Shown piece after piece: positions 34,214 through 49,200 of a stretch of DNA of 64,000 bases (its first letter is position 1; the number at the start of each line of letters is the position of its first letter). The stretch comes from Paragorgia papillata (taxonomy: Eukaryota > Cnidaria > Anthozoa > Scleralcyonacea > Coralliidae): the NCBI GenBank assembly GCA_035771165.1, contig JAWNZC010000100.1, positions 1,448,501 through 1,512,500 on the forward strand. Direction: 5' to 3'. Below the pieces are notes generated by a model, which did not search any database, was not told where the DNA came from, and saw only the letters and a list, made by a program, of their open reading frames with translations. Made by a program: the position numbers and the translations under genes.

Positions 34214-37200
34214 CTTGAAGGTCAGTGAGCAACAGCGCTCCTTTCGAGAAGGACAAACACCAATGTGAAAATGCCAGGCATTTCAACCCCATCTCTTCTG
34301 TTACTCCAGCCGCAGTTGCCTTTCCGGTGTTATTCAAATACTTCTTGAACACATGCACATTTATCTTGGGCTCAACGCAGTATGCAGTGCGACCAGACTG
34401 GCCAACAAGGAGATAGCATGGAAGAACGCTGAAATATAGGTATTATATGCAGATACGTTAATGCAAGCAATATTCACTGAACATCTATAACTACTGTATC
34501 TCGCCCATGATTAGTATTGATCGCATACCTTGGGAATTGTCCAATATATGGACCTTTGTCTTCTTTAAAAATGTGTGCACAAGGTGTTGGCTAATACTCT
34601 GTGTTTGCACTTCCTATTATTAAAGAAATCACAAATAAATGTTAGCGTACATGGCAAAATATAAATGGAGCGTATAAAAGTCTTCACAATAAATTTTAAA
34701 AAAAAAATTTCTTCGACGTTTCGGGCACTGCCCATATTGCAACCAAGATAAAAACTATATTGTCCAAATTTAGAACGCGCTTGCTTAGACAATGTTACCC
34801 CAGAGTAGACATTGCTGGTTCAAAAATGTTGTTCAGTAATGATTGCCACGTTGTAAACAGTATTGCATGTTATACGCCACCAATATTGTAGCCTCCTTCG
34901 CAGCCGTTGTCCAGGGTTAGGGCGACCGAACCCTGGACAACGGCTGCGAAGGAGGCTTACCAATATTGCAGCAATTTGCGCTATTTTGGATGTATAATTC
35001 AACCAACCCTAGTGAAACAGATAGCGGCATGCCGATTTTAACATTAATTTAGTAGGTATAATAGCGTCCTTACCAATTTTTGTGTCTTTAAAGTTTCGTT
35101 TTTTCATTTTAAATTTAGACATATAGAGTTTAATGGGCACAACGCATTATGCATGGTAAAATTATGATAGAAATTATATATGCATTATGATAATCTAACC
35201 TTAACCCCTGACACTAAAAAATCCAAAATCTTAAACTTTAAGCGGGAAAAGCATGGTGAGAGCTTACGAGTGTAGTTATAGTATAATGCCAACAACCCGC
35301 TATTAATAACCACTATTATTTCTAACCTAGTGGTCCTCCATCGCGAATCTTTGTGCTGTATGCTTGCAAACTTTAATATTTAGCTGTATGAGTGTTGGAG
35401 GAATGATGGTTATTGCATACAGTACCTTAGCCTCATGTGAGGAGGATAGTGCTTCCAGTTTGACCAAACACCGCAGGTTTTTCCCAAATACTCTGGTTTT
35501 CTGCTGCAGTAGCACTAGTCTAATGAGGCATGGTCCTTATAACTGGACCAATTGGGAGAACAGTTTCGATATGATTGATAGAGTTATGTGCAGTATAGAG
35601 TTTGTTCAACTTATGGTTTATAACAGTAAATTACGACATCTTCAGTTAAATTGCTTACTATGCAATGACGTGCTTAATAATGACTGACCTTTCGACACAA
35701 GTAAACGTGATCACGCTTTAATGTATCCACAGTCTTCTTTAAGAACTTCTTAACAACAACAGGCTCTTTAAAGACGTCCTTGTGTTTCTTGTCTGGTATT
35801 GCCGTGTCCAATTTAATAATTGCATCGAAACAACAGCGAAGGACCCCTTTTCCCAACAGGTTTCCTTTCTCCAATTTGCATTGGGCAACGTCAACCCATC
35901 GGCCTGCAAGTGTGGAAGGATCCACATCAAATGCCGATACGGTGAAAATGTCTACATAAAAGAAATGGAATTTAACTTTCTCACACTACTATAATAACAA
36001 ACCCGTTACTGATTAAACAGCGAGCAAAGAAGGCCACCATTAAAAAAGGTAGTATATTTGTTATTTAGCACTGACCAATCATCTTCAGAAATTCCTAAAC
36101 CTGCAACAAATTATGAAATTGGGGCCTGTCAGCACACAGTCATTTTTTATTAATGCAAGAACTGGAGATGATGGATGCAGACTTTTGTGATCATGAACTC
36201 ATCTCGCCAGTTTGCGCAGTCAAGACTGCATGCTCACACTTGTCGAAAGAATTTTACCGTCTCGCCGTTAATGTTGCCGTTAATGTCTGAACTGCGAGTT
36301 GCCACACCTTAAGATTGGGCCACTTGTGTCCCGTCCTCACTCCGTTACACGAAGCTTTTCTTCGTGCAACTTGCGTCGCAAAAAAAAAACAACGTTCAGG
36401 TTGCACGAGCACTTGGAGGGACGTCACACACTAAAAATGCTCGTGCAACTTGAACGTCGTTTTCTTGCGACGCATGACGGGCATTAAGACTTTAGCACGA
36501 ATAAATCAACGCTTTTCCCTAGTGTGAACATATCTGTCGCAAGAATCACTGAGAATCTGGGATAAAACTGTTGCCTAAATGTCGACCGTGTTTTTTGCGT
36601 ACTTAATTACATGATATTTGTTAGGCAAGGACGCACTTTAACATTCAATTCCGGCAACACCTGACAAATTTATTCGGCAAAGTGGGCGCAAGCCCGTTGG
36701 TATGTTAAAAGGTTTAATTATTTACCTTCTTTGTCGTCAAAACGATAGCACGTTTTCCCACTGTCCATCAGATTTTCTAGGATTGAACCATCCAATTCCT
36801 TCACAACTACAGAAATTAAAATAGCAAATGTAGTAGCGATACCTTATATAATTATCCTTTCGTGAAAAGACCAGTTTCACGAATTTTATTACACTTCTAC
36901 CCAATGCAACATTCTTTGGGACTATAAAATCGCACCTTGTGGTCGAACGTACATGTACAGTGCAGTGCGTGCAGTGCAGAGCAGTGGAGTACACACAATA
37001 AATTGTTTTTACCACTCCCAGCACTGAATGACTGCCGCCCACCATCAACGTTTTTCTGGAAAAGATTTTAGAGTACACCGATTACAACCAAATAGTGGGA
37101 AGGGTCCAACAAGGGTTCAAGCCCTAAGCTGAACGAATAAAAAACTGTATATATTAATATGCATACATATGCACACATGAATGAAGCATTCATATGTGCG

Positions 37201-40200
37201 CATATGTATGCATATATTGCATCATCACCTTGTCATCTCTAGCACATGATCGCATGGCAGATCGCCTGTCCACCACTATGCCCGGAGCATCCTTAAATCG
37301 TTAAATTTACAGTTTCAGAACAGGATTCATGCAGCCAGGCTATTTTATTATAGCAGTAACCTATGTTATCAAACATAAATACCTTCTTGCTATGCAATTG
37401 ATTTCCTTTTATCGCTCCACCTTAAATACAATTATAACGTCAAATTAAAGAAAATAAATTTTGGTCAAGTATAATTGATGAACAACTATGCAAACTTGCA
37501 AAGTATTTTAATTGTTATTCACATATACTCGGCGCCATTAAGTATATGACAATATCTAAGTCAATCAAATATTTAGGTGATGTGAATGTTACTTTATTAC
37601 CGCAACGTTTCACAATGATAGCTAAGTGAACCATAGTTAATAAATGAAACATGTAAAGATTAATACATCGTTACGAGTGTGATATATGGTTTATCATCGC
37701 GAGTGAAACTTAACAGCCACCACTCACAATGCTCAATCCCTTATCACAGTACTCGTAACCATTTATTAACCTTTACAAAACATCTCCCTAATATGTGCAA
37801 TTGTAATTTCATCCAAGATGGTAAAAATATATGCTTAATTCTCTGTTAATAAATTTCCATACTATACTATTCAGCACCATTAATGATTACAGTATTATTA
37901 CTACTACTACAGTTTAATTGTTGTAATGCTATGCAAGCTTCAGGTTACCTTGCTATACCGGCATGCTCAGTGAGCTACTGGGCTATATATATTTATTTGC
38001 CAATTTTAAGTTTACTTAGTTAGTCATTAAAGTTTTTGCATAAATATTTTGTGTGCTTCGATTGATGCCATAACAATTGTTATAAGTTATTGATCAAAAT
38101 AAATGTAAAAAATAAATGTAAAGGAATATTTCGGTACTTGCGTAGCACCACATACAGTATGGTAATTTACCAGTATTGTATTCCACAATATTATATTTAT
38201 TTGTAATCTTCAAACCATCCTTTCCTCTCCTCATGAAAAAAATGGGTTATCAAGATATTCAACATGTACTAAGCGTTTTCCTATTGTTTGGGATTCGGTA
38301 ATTAATGCCAACGAAGTCGGACAAACTGCTACAATGAACAATATTAATGACATTATCTGCATGCAGGGCTTTTACCAATATATATGAAAAGGGCATTAAT
38401 TCTTAAAATTACCTTTATCACGCTTGTTCCCTTTTTGTAACATGTCCTGTGTTCCCGGCTCCCTATGCATGCAAAACAGAAAAATATAGTACGTAGTGCT
38501 TGATATCCACACAAAAATCACATAATTACCAACCCTCTTCGACGATACAAAAGCAGAAGGAGGCAACTTCTCAGATCCTTTAATTAAAAGACGTTTTGCC
38601 AATTTAGCCTTTTTTAGTTATCTGTTTTTCAGTTATCAGTTAATATCAAGTTCTCGTTTTCGGCTCGACCTTGTATATCCGATACAACATTGCCACTCAT
38701 ATTGACATATTGTCAAAAGTATTACATATATACAGACTGAAATGTAATTATATAACATATATAGAGAGAGAAATCAGAGTAAGAAAATTTATTTAAACTC
38801 GGAACAACATCACTAATCATATAGATTGCTTTTCATGCAAGCATAGTAAATAGCTACTTTGTAATATTGGGCATTTCACTCGATTACTTAGCATGTTCTA
38901 GGGATTTTTGGTGAAGGAAAATTCGAGTGTAGAATATATACATTTTAAGATGTATATATTCTACACTCGAATTTTCCTGCACCAAAAATCCCTAGAACAT
39001 ACTTTGTAAATAGATCTGGATCTATTTACAAAGTAGATATTTACATACTTTGATAGAGAGATAGAGAGATAATGTGGTTGCACAAGTCATGCATATTTCA
39101 GCACGGTTTTAAATTTCAATTTTTATTAAAGTTATTGTATAGAGTAGTCACACACTCACCACTCATCATCACTTAGTACAAGTTTGGCAATTTTCTTCCT
39201 TTCTGTACTTGTAACCGCAGGTCCAAAAGCTGTATTTGGGCAATTCGACATGAGTTGAAAAAAAATATTTTTGACTAAGAAACTTTGGTCAAAAGTAAAC
39301 ATTTTTCAAATCTATGTACCTCAAAGTTTACGAAAATGTTGACGTTGGCTTTTTCTGTTACCTGGAAGGGGGGGGGGGGAGGGGGAGCCCTGGGAGTCAA
39401 AATGTTCGCATAATTTAACCACAAAATTTATCGAAAAATGCACACATCTTAACATTAAAAATAACAACCAATACAGGTGAAAAAACAATCTACACATTTT
39501 TTTGCTTTTATAAGGGTTGCTTTGAAACAGCAAAGTTTTATTGGAGATTATGTTTGGCATGATAAAAACTACTGGGGGTTGTTCGGAGTTGAGATTTCGT
39601 TGCGGACGTTACACGATCACAGTGGGTAACATATAGTTTTTTAATCTCATAACATAAAGCAGTATCATTTTACGCATTCTATTACTCAAGTTTAATTAAC
39701 AAACTAAAAGTAACATAAAAATAATAAAAACCATCAACCACTGTTTTCTAATTTCCAGGAACTGCGTTGCGGACGTTACATAACTTGTGTTGCGGACGTC
39801 ACGCAGTAAAACAACTGTTGAAACAAAGCAGAACCGAAGGCATATTGATCCTTAAGTTTCAAATATCTATCCTGGAGTTTCAAATATCTGTCCTGGTTAA
39901 AAAAGTCAGCATTTCATATCAGCTACTTAAAGCTGTCTCAAACATACAGGTAAAACAAGAAACGTTTTTCTTCCTCAGGAAAATTTTTCCTCAAAAGTGG
40001 CTGTTTCTAAATTTTGAAAACTTACAATGATTTTCTTGGCTTAATAATACAATACAATACAGTGAAACCTGAGTTTTGCGACCCCCATGTTTTACGACGA
40101 CCTGTCATATACGACCACTGTTTCTGGCACGGACGATTTGTAGTTGAAATATACCTGCAATGAGCGACCACCTGCCTTACGCGACCAGCGACCGGTTTTT

Positions 40201-43200
40201 TGTGTCCCAAACAAGATATTTACCTGTTATGAGCGACCAACTCAACGTAAAACTGCCGAAATACGTTAACGAAATACCCGTCTTTTCATAGTAAACAAAC
40301 GCGAATGCGACCACATGTGAAAACAAGAAACCGGAAGTGTTGCTCAATTGCCGTTTTACCGCATTTTAATCTTGTTTTGCTTCTCTTTTGAGCATTATTT
40401 GATGAAAATCTGTGTGAATTTCTCCTGCCAAAGCCAAATACTTTTTAGTTGATGTTTGAGAGTTAATACAATGACTGAACAATCCAAAACCATGAGTAAT
40501 ATTTGTTAATTTTAGACAAGTTGATCTTGACGATCGTTTACTGCGACAAGTTTGTATATTTTACAACGGCTTTTTAACTTGGAAAGGAAGGTGACAAAAC
40601 TGAGTGTTCACATCTAAAAAATACTACTGGAAGATCGTAAATAAAGCCAAGAGCTTTTAACAAGACCAAACCAGCGCAAAAATTGAATCTGAAACGTAAC
40701 AAAAACACAGCGCAAAAGTGAACGACAGTACGAGTCCCGGCGCTGCCAAAATGGCTGCTATGACGTCACATCACTACCTGTCCGAACGACCACCTGTCCT
40801 TAACGACCACTTTTACGTGGCACCTGGGGTGGTCGCAAAACTCAGGTTTCACTGTACAATACAATACAATACAATACAATACAATTTATTAAAGTCAGTA
40901 ACGTGAGATATTAGGTTACCCTCAGCCTAGAAATAGGCTTTTCCGTGCGCAAACCGCTGAAAGCCGCTGTGGGCGCTGGCCGCCAAATTAAATTCGCTTC
41001 GTGACGTCACGGAAGCTGATGCGCCTTCTATTTTTCGTCCCGCCCCTTTTTAGTCCCCAGGCTCCCGTATAGTATAAATAAGCTCTGAATTCTCCGGAAA
41101 ATCCGAAAATAAAAATAGAAGGCCTAGTGTCTAGGCTGGGTTACCCTTACATCCGAGCCAGAGGCTCATGTTTAAAACGTCAACAACAACAATTAAAACT
41201 TAAAAGTTTATTGAACAAAACACTTGTTGGCCTTTAAAGAGCAATGGCCCTCAATGACTGTCACTTTTAAATGTTCATGTATTTCTTTGTTTCATTCAGG
41301 GCCGGAGCTAGGGTGTGGTGTGGGGTGTGACACCCCCAAGAATTGCTTTATTTGTTCTATAGTCGGCAGACAAGAGATTTCAGTCGGCAGTCGACACCCG
41401 CCAGCAGCCAGACTCGACGAGTACGAGTACTGACGAGTGATGATTATGCAGCAGTCGGCAAAATTGAGCGTACAACCCCCCATGCAAAATTTTCTGAGGA
41501 CGGCCCTGGTTTCATTACAAAATCTGATGTGAATATGTAAAGCTTTCATACTGTGTAACGTCCGCAACGGCTCATTTTGTCTTCTTGGTAAAAACAGAGA
41601 AAATAATGTGAAATAGTGACATAAAAATTAAACCTCAAACATATGTTGATATGCGCAAAATCAAATAGTTCTCCTAAACGTTCTCATTTCATAGGAAAAT
41701 ACGATCAAACATTGTTGCCAAATACACATGGTTCAGTTTTGTAACGTCCGCAACGCATATATTTCCTTTAATTCAAGAAGAACTAAATTGACAATACTCA
41801 GGATTGTACCAGTGTAAGTTTTCTTTTACTATGTACAGTAGCTACAAACAGCATTATTATCAAAATATTTTTTGACATTAAAGCTATATTGAAAAATACC
41901 CTTGATATTTTGTCTGAAATGTAACGTCCGCAACGAAGAAATGCCCATTTAAACATTACAATACATGTAACTTTAAACATTTGTATGCGTTAATATTTTA
42001 CACATCCAGTGCCCATAAAAGCATAGTACACACATACATAAAGGACAGTACATCACACACATACAGTACACACGTAAAAACGTGCAAGCTGTTACATACC
42101 TGCAAGCAAGTTGTTACAAGGCTGTTCAACAGGCTGTCACCGTGATGTGTTCGTACTGACTGTCCCCAGTCTGTTAACATGTCTGTAACAGGTTGTTGAC
42201 AACTTGTAACAAGGCTAATGACTCCAACAGACTGGTGACAAGTTGTTCCAACAACCTGTTACCGCTCTGCACTTAACAAGTTGTTAACAGGTTGATGCTA
42301 ACAAGATTGTAGCAGCTTCTTGAATGCACAGCATTGTTACAACTTGTTCCCAGCCTTGCTACAAGCCAGTTGCGAACAAATCCTGTGATTTTTACGTGTG
42401 TCCAACTCTGTTCCATCACTCTCCCTTCTTCTCAGTGCCTAGATCTATCCGTTTTTGTATCGGTATGTCTCTTTATCCAACCGTCCCTCTCTCAGTCTGT
42501 TCATCTGTCCACTGTCTTATCTGTGCATCCAACTTTATCTACTCCATCCATTTACTCACATTTCAACATTTCATCAAGTGAAGGAAGATCATCAATGCTA
42601 TTAGGAGCACTTGATTGTTGACTTGGGTCTACTACGCCTGACTATACAAAAATTGTAGATTTCACATAAAATCACTCAATCTACTGGAAAATACCTATCA
42701 ATTATTCAGTATCTCAGTCCTACACATTAGTAACATCACCGAACTCTTCACCGAACTTTTCTTGCTGTTATCATCTGACCCTGATTTTGATAGAATGCCA
42801 AATCTAGTAGTCTTGAGAAGGTTAACAAGTTCTACAATTGAGTATTGGGCATCTGGTGCAGCCGTCCATTTAGCTCCATGCCGGAATGTATACAATCTAA
42901 GTTGATGTTCCATTTTAAATAACGTTTTAGCTTTATTTAGTAGGCCACGTTGTGTCATTTGCGAATCAATTATAATATCCTCCGGCGGTGCCTCATTAGC
43001 AATTGTTTTCACTCTGGTTAGTTTCAGAGGAGTTACAGATATCTAAAAATTCATACAAAATGTTATTTATACATGTTGATTATTTGCATTAATTGTTTTG
43101 TTATTTGAACATATTTCCTTAATTTTATTTTTTCAAAAGCATGCATGGTTTAACTAGTGGCCTCGCACCAACTAAACTAAATTAAACAAAACTACTTGAT

Positions 43201-46200
43201 AACCCTATGTCGCATTGAACCAAATAATAACAGAATTTCCCCTAAATCACCCAGCAATTTCGCCTTAAGGTGGCTCCATACAGTTTCTTGAAAAATGGAA
43301 AATACAAGTTTGAGAGTCCAAAAGACGTGATTAAACAATTCGGAAAAAGAATAAAACTAAATGCTATGCATATAGTTAAACAGTCTGACAATCAAAAACT
43401 GTTACCAAATAAATAGCAACAGTTGTGGCTATGGCAACAATGACGTTTCAAAATGGCTCCCAATTACCTTCAAACTAATTTAATTCGAAAAAAACTTTGG
43501 CGACCCCTAAGTTTTTTTTCATTAAAACTTTCCTTGAAGTATGAATAATCTGTAGGCTGATTTAAAAAAAAAATCTGTAGAACGAAATGTTTTTAAAAAT
43601 TAACAAACATAATTTTTCCGGAAAAATAATTACTCGTTCTACAGAATTTTTTTAAAATCGGCCTATTGATTACTCATACTTCAAGAAAAGTTCTAACGGA
43701 GAAAAAATTGGGGGTCACCAAAGTTTTTTTCGAATTAAATTAGTAAAGGGTAATTGGCAGCCATTTTAAAAACGTCATTGTTGCCATAGCAACAACTGTT
43801 GCTATTTATTTGGTAACAATTTTTGATCAACATTTAGTTTTATTCTTTTTCCGAATTGTTTATGCACGTGTTTTTGGACTCTCAAACTTGTATTTTCCAT
43901 TTTTCAAGAAACTGTGTGGAGCCACCTTAACTTGCTATGATTATCATACAACTCCATACACTCAATCACAACATAAAAATTAGAATTACTTTCTTATAAA
44001 CGTTTGTTTACACCATTGTTTGCTATAAAGGTGCTAGCTGTTACAATTACGAAACTTAGCATCCAACTTGTGCAGAAAAAAATTGCTATAACATAGTGTA
44101 AGACACTCTGCAGTCCCCATGCCAGTCTTACAATGTCTTTGTTGCAGCAGCAAAATTTTTGTTGCAGCAAAGGTTGCAGTGCATGGAGTCAGGTTCTTAC
44201 TTTTCCCAACAATACTGCACATGTTGTAGCAGCAATGCTGCAATGGATTTCTGACAGCATTTAAAACCACTTGCAACAATTAATTAATTTGGCCTCAAAG
44301 AAACACTTCTGAGTGTAAAAAAAACCAGCCATGCACATGCAACTGCAAATTCAGAGCTCTGTTTTAAAGCTGTTTGCTGACAAATATTTTTCATAAACCC
44401 ATACAGTATATACATTGTATACTATGGTCATAGTGCATAATTATAGTATGGCATAGTTCTAATTGGTACTTTGCAGTGCTTTGTTTTTTTGCATCTATAA
44501 TGCATGAGGTTGGGGGCATACATTGAGCATTTGATTTTTCTTACAAATTTTCAATCAAATCCTTTCCTGTTGATTATTAATATTTGTCAAATGTTATCAA
44601 GCATTCTTATACCTGAACCTGGATAATAATCAAATTCACAAGGGTTGGGTTCCAAAAATTGTCAAACCATCCTATGTTTGCCTTGAATTTCCCACATGGG
44701 CTTAACATTGATAGGTACATACAACTCCTAGCTAATCAGAACAATTCCTGGAGTTGTTGTTACACTCAGGGGAAGTGGAGGATGCGATTTAGTGTGGGGC
44801 ATTTAAATTTAAATTTAAAAATATTTATAATGCGCTAAAACTATAAATATTCTAAAGCGCAGTTTACAGTAGTAACTTAAGCATTACAAATATATTACAA
44901 AGACAATAATCCAAAAGATCAACAAACCCCGCCTAAAAATAAAAAAATAACTATGACGCATGTTTGTTATGACTGATGGCATGTTCATGGCCAAGAAATC
45001 ACTTTCCACAGGGGTGTTGGTGAATGCTTCCCTAGATTGAGTTTGGATTTTCAGGCATCTGAGAAGCCAACTTTCAGCTACATTGTTCAGCTATTATAAA
45101 TTTAAGTGCATTAAATGCCACAAATAGATTGTTAGCTTAGTACGGCAATATTCAATTAATGTATGGATCAATTCTTCCTGTAACCATCCCCCCCCCCCCC
45201 CCCCCATCTGGGAAACCCAGGGACTATGCAAAATAATTGATCCTGGGGGTGGGAAATTGCTCTTTTAATTTCAGCCCTGGGGGGTAAGGGTGGGGATGTA
45301 TGGATTTTCATCCAATAAGCAATGTAAACTTTGTCGAAGAGCTGTTGTCATTCATCTAAATGCATAGTTACTGATTTACTATGTGGCCAACTTATCAGAA
45401 AAATCAGTGGTTGCATGTGGGAAAACTGCTTGATTCCAGGTGGTATAGGTACACAAAATGCCAGTGATAATTGTTGTTCTATGCATTTTTTACATTACTC
45501 CAGGTAGAAATATTCTAACATCTTGCATTCATTGGCAATTTCTTTAGGTATTTCTTAAATTACATTTTTAGCCTTGCACCGGTGGGGAGTTAACAAACTT
45601 CACGTCCCGGGGGATGGGAAATTTGCTATGAACTTCATAAAAAATTAAATAAAAAATTGTGCTGCTATTTCGTGACTAAATTAATACATGCATCAGAAGC
45701 ACAATCTGATCCGATTAATCAGATGGTGTGAATATTTGCCTTTCGGCTTTATACCACAACTGGAGAGTTTCCCGCCTTCTTTGACGACTTTCCAACAGGT
45801 TCCTTCTTTTGCTTTTGTACCCTATTGTACTGCAGTAGAAGCTCATTTATATCCTTCTTTTCCCGTTCACCTTAATCGAAGTCAAATTTTATAATTATAA
45901 ATAATTAATTTGACACATGCAGACCAATGAAACTGTGCTCGTTGATGGCCATAATGTACGAAGTTTTTCTTTACCTCTTTCCAGCTGCCCCGCACCACGC
46001 AGCACGGCAGTATTCTTTATTTTCTCGCATTTTCTTCTTGCTCATTTTCCAACAGCGTTATAAACTGCGGCGAATCATCTATCAAATGCATCAATGCTCT
46101 CGAAAATGGTTAATTAAATATTTAAAATAAATAGCGTGTATTCGTCATGTAGAAACCGCTGTACATAAGTATTGTTTAACCAGCCAATGGTTGCTAGGTT

Positions 46201-49200
46201 ACGAAATACGTACTTTCACTTTTCACCTTTTAGACTATGTTGCTTAGGTTACGAACTACGTACTTTCACTTTTCACATTTTAGATGGTTGCTAGGTTACG
46301 AACTACGTACTTTCACATTTTAGATGGTTGCTAGGTTACGAACTACGTACTTTTCACATTTTAGATGGTTGCTAGGTTACGAACTACGTACTTTCACTTT
46401 TTGAACTACGTACTTTCGGTTTTCCCCAACGAACTTCAAGTACGTACTTGTGAAAACGGAGTTTTCAAAACGAGTTTTCAAAACGCTACTTTCATTTACA
46501 CCTCTCGGACTTCCGTAGCTAGGTTACGAACTTACGTACTTTCACTTTTTGAACTACGTACTTTCGGTTTTCCGCAACGAACTTCAAGTACGTACTTGTG
46601 AAACGAGTTTTCAAAACGAGTTTTCAAGACGTACTTTCATTTACACTCTCGGCTTCCGATGCGAGTTAACTAAAACATGTTAAAGTAAAAAAGCAGCGTT
46701 GATTTACTCTACCTTATATATTTTTGGTAAGTTTTTGCCGTGGTATATCTATCTTTTTGGCTTCTTTTATCAGCAAGTTTTCGCAATCCTAAATTGAAAT
46801 CATCAGGAGCGCGTTGTTTGTGGCGGAAGAGAAGGATTCGAAGGAAGGTCCTTTGGATTTTGGGTACAAAGTTAAATAAAAATAATTATGGTTCACGACT
46901 GCGCTTGAACTTAAAATTGCCAACATTTTGCGAATCTAGTTGATATTTCCAAATAATATTTTACATTATAATGGGCGGAAGATTATTTTCCACGGATAAA
47001 ACTATCAACCCTGCAGTTTTCAAAGTTTATCGAAGACTCATAAAATACATCCGAGCAATGGCGGGTTAAAAAAGCGCGCGCTTTTAGGTTACGTCATAAA
47101 ATATAAAATGAAAAGTGGAAACACAACGGTCAAAAGGGATTATGAAAGCAATGTCGATATCGATGTGTTTAAAGAAGGAAAATTCTATGGTAAGACGCAA
47201 GCAGAAAAGCTACCAACAATCCAAAGTAAAAGAGTAAAGCAGCGCATTGAAAGAAATAAAGATCAAGATTGAAGTGAGCACAGAATATTAAAGGAAAGCA
47301 GAATCAAAAAATCTAAAACCTCTTCAAAACTCTACACTGTTGAAATAAACGATGATTCCCAGATATAAACTCTCTTCAAATTTGCCGAATACAAGGAAAA
47401 AGAAGTAACTTGTGATCTCATTGCGCACGAACTGGAGCTGTCAAATGATCATGAGAAGGTACACATTATTTTTGTATCTGCGCAGCAGATATATCGCTAT
47501 CGTGTTGTGTGCATGTGTGGTTTGTCTGTTAACTTTTTTGTGTAACCACTGACCTGTAGTGTGTGCTGTAGTGTAACAGTAACCAATGCGCGACAATTAC
47601 ATTGGGGACAATTGAAGCGCAGAATTTTTTGGCGTCAACGTACGAGCTGTCAGTTTGAACGATGGAAACAAGTATTCTTTAATCCCGATCGTGTTTGCAG
47701 TCGAGGAGCAACACTTACAAATGGCAAGTATTTTTAACATGACTTGTAGTAAACTTGCAAGTGTGATCTACCACAGTTTTTGTCGACAAAAGGTTTTCAA
47801 CTCGTTGGGCGACTTATCGAGTCAGGCGACTCAGGACACGTGTAAACTGTTTATGAATTAGGACCGTGGTCTTCAAGAGACAAACATATCACTCTTCGAA
47901 AGACAAACAATTCTCTTTGGAGGAAACTAATATACTGAAGCGATATTTTCGTTTCGCTGGACCAAAAACGTACCAGTATATCAGAGCTAAAACAAGGTCA
48001 AGCGTTCGGTGAGAGTATATAAACGAACAGTTTCTCGAGAAAGAAAGACTTTTGGGTATTCAGATTCAAATAGAAACAAAGTTTCATAAATCTAGTAGAC
48101 ATAGTGTCTGTCAATTCTCAAGACCCGGCAACAAATTTTAACTTGATCTATCGAGAGTGTTTGTTTTAAACTTCTCAAATTCATTAATAATTCATGAACC
48201 GAAAACAAAGGAAATCAGGACCGAGACGGAGGTTTTACATAAATTAAGCCAACTTTCGCCTCGATTTTCTCTTAAAATACTGATTTGTTTGAGAAACTAT
48301 ATATCATACACTCGGAAGAATGTTTCATCAGGATTCCAAACACCTCGAAATTTGTTCAAAAACCTCGGCTTCGCCTCGGTTTTCAACAAACGTCTCGGTG
48401 TTTGGAAATCCTGATGAAACACTCCTCCTCGTGTATGATAAATAACTTCAAAAACTCATTAATAATTCACGAGGAAAACACAAACGAAATCAGTACCATG
48501 TCCGTGGTTTTATACCTGATAAGACTTCTTGACGTCAGAAAGAATACTAATGAAGATACAATTTTACATAAAGAATACTAATGAACATACAATTTTATAT
48601 AAATAATACTAATTAAACATAACATCCAATAACGAATCGTTTTTGAAGCCATTCAAAACACTCGCATCACGTGTTTTGATCAGATCTAAAACACTCGGGC
48701 TGCGCCCTTGTGGTTTTAAATCTGATAAAACACTGCTGCTCGTGTTTTAAATATTACTTTAATACTGCCAGTCAATAGTTGTATTTTTCTTCGTCGAACT
48801 CATTATGTAATTGTTTATGTGTAGCTATAGCAGACCGCGAGGTATAGTATATTTTTACAAAACGTTCACGAGTTTACAGGGCCGGATTAACGGTCTGTTG
48901 GGCCTGTAGAGTGTTTTCATGTGGCATCATCAAAATTATAAAATACACAAAGCTGTCTCTTTTAATTTACATGTCCTTAAAGGCTGTTTTCGCCTTGGGA
49001 GTTGAAATATTTCCAACTTTCAAAGCCCACTCCGCCCGCCTGGGAAGAGCGGACGTAATGAAAAACAGACTTAAATGTACAACGTTGCAAATCTCCACCG
49101 AAACTGTCGGAAATCGATACAAATCATTCTTTAGTTACTGACAGTGTTTTTGAAATATTTGATAATTACTATAATGTACATTCAAAGTGATATTCAAAAC

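Larger units (their letters stand above)
39599..41935. mobile_element. ~2.3-kb element with six CGTTGCGGACGTTACA motifs in inverted clusters
   Basis: Three copies of CGTTGCGGACGTTACA lie at the left (39599, 39765, 39788) in one orientation and three at the right (41554, 41740, 41920) in the other. The outermost pair shares TTCGTTGCGGACGTTACA. No protein is visible inside. The pattern resembles subterminal binding-site clusters of a non-autonomous DNA transposon. A Tc1/mariner-like element (40060-40854) and a MITE (40914-41148) have entered it. Exact ends and target duplication are unresolved. Confidence 0.6.

Noticed and set aside
35327..35515. Middle exon of the alpha-kinase-like gene
   Set aside because: A phase-0 exon can be drawn (QKTRVFGKNLRCLVKLEALS), but the residues do not resemble the expected kinase segment, so it was not included.
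36326..36485. Second copy of the 6981-7386 element
   Set aside because: Shares CGTGCAACTTGCGTCGCA words in both orientations, but ends cannot be defined.
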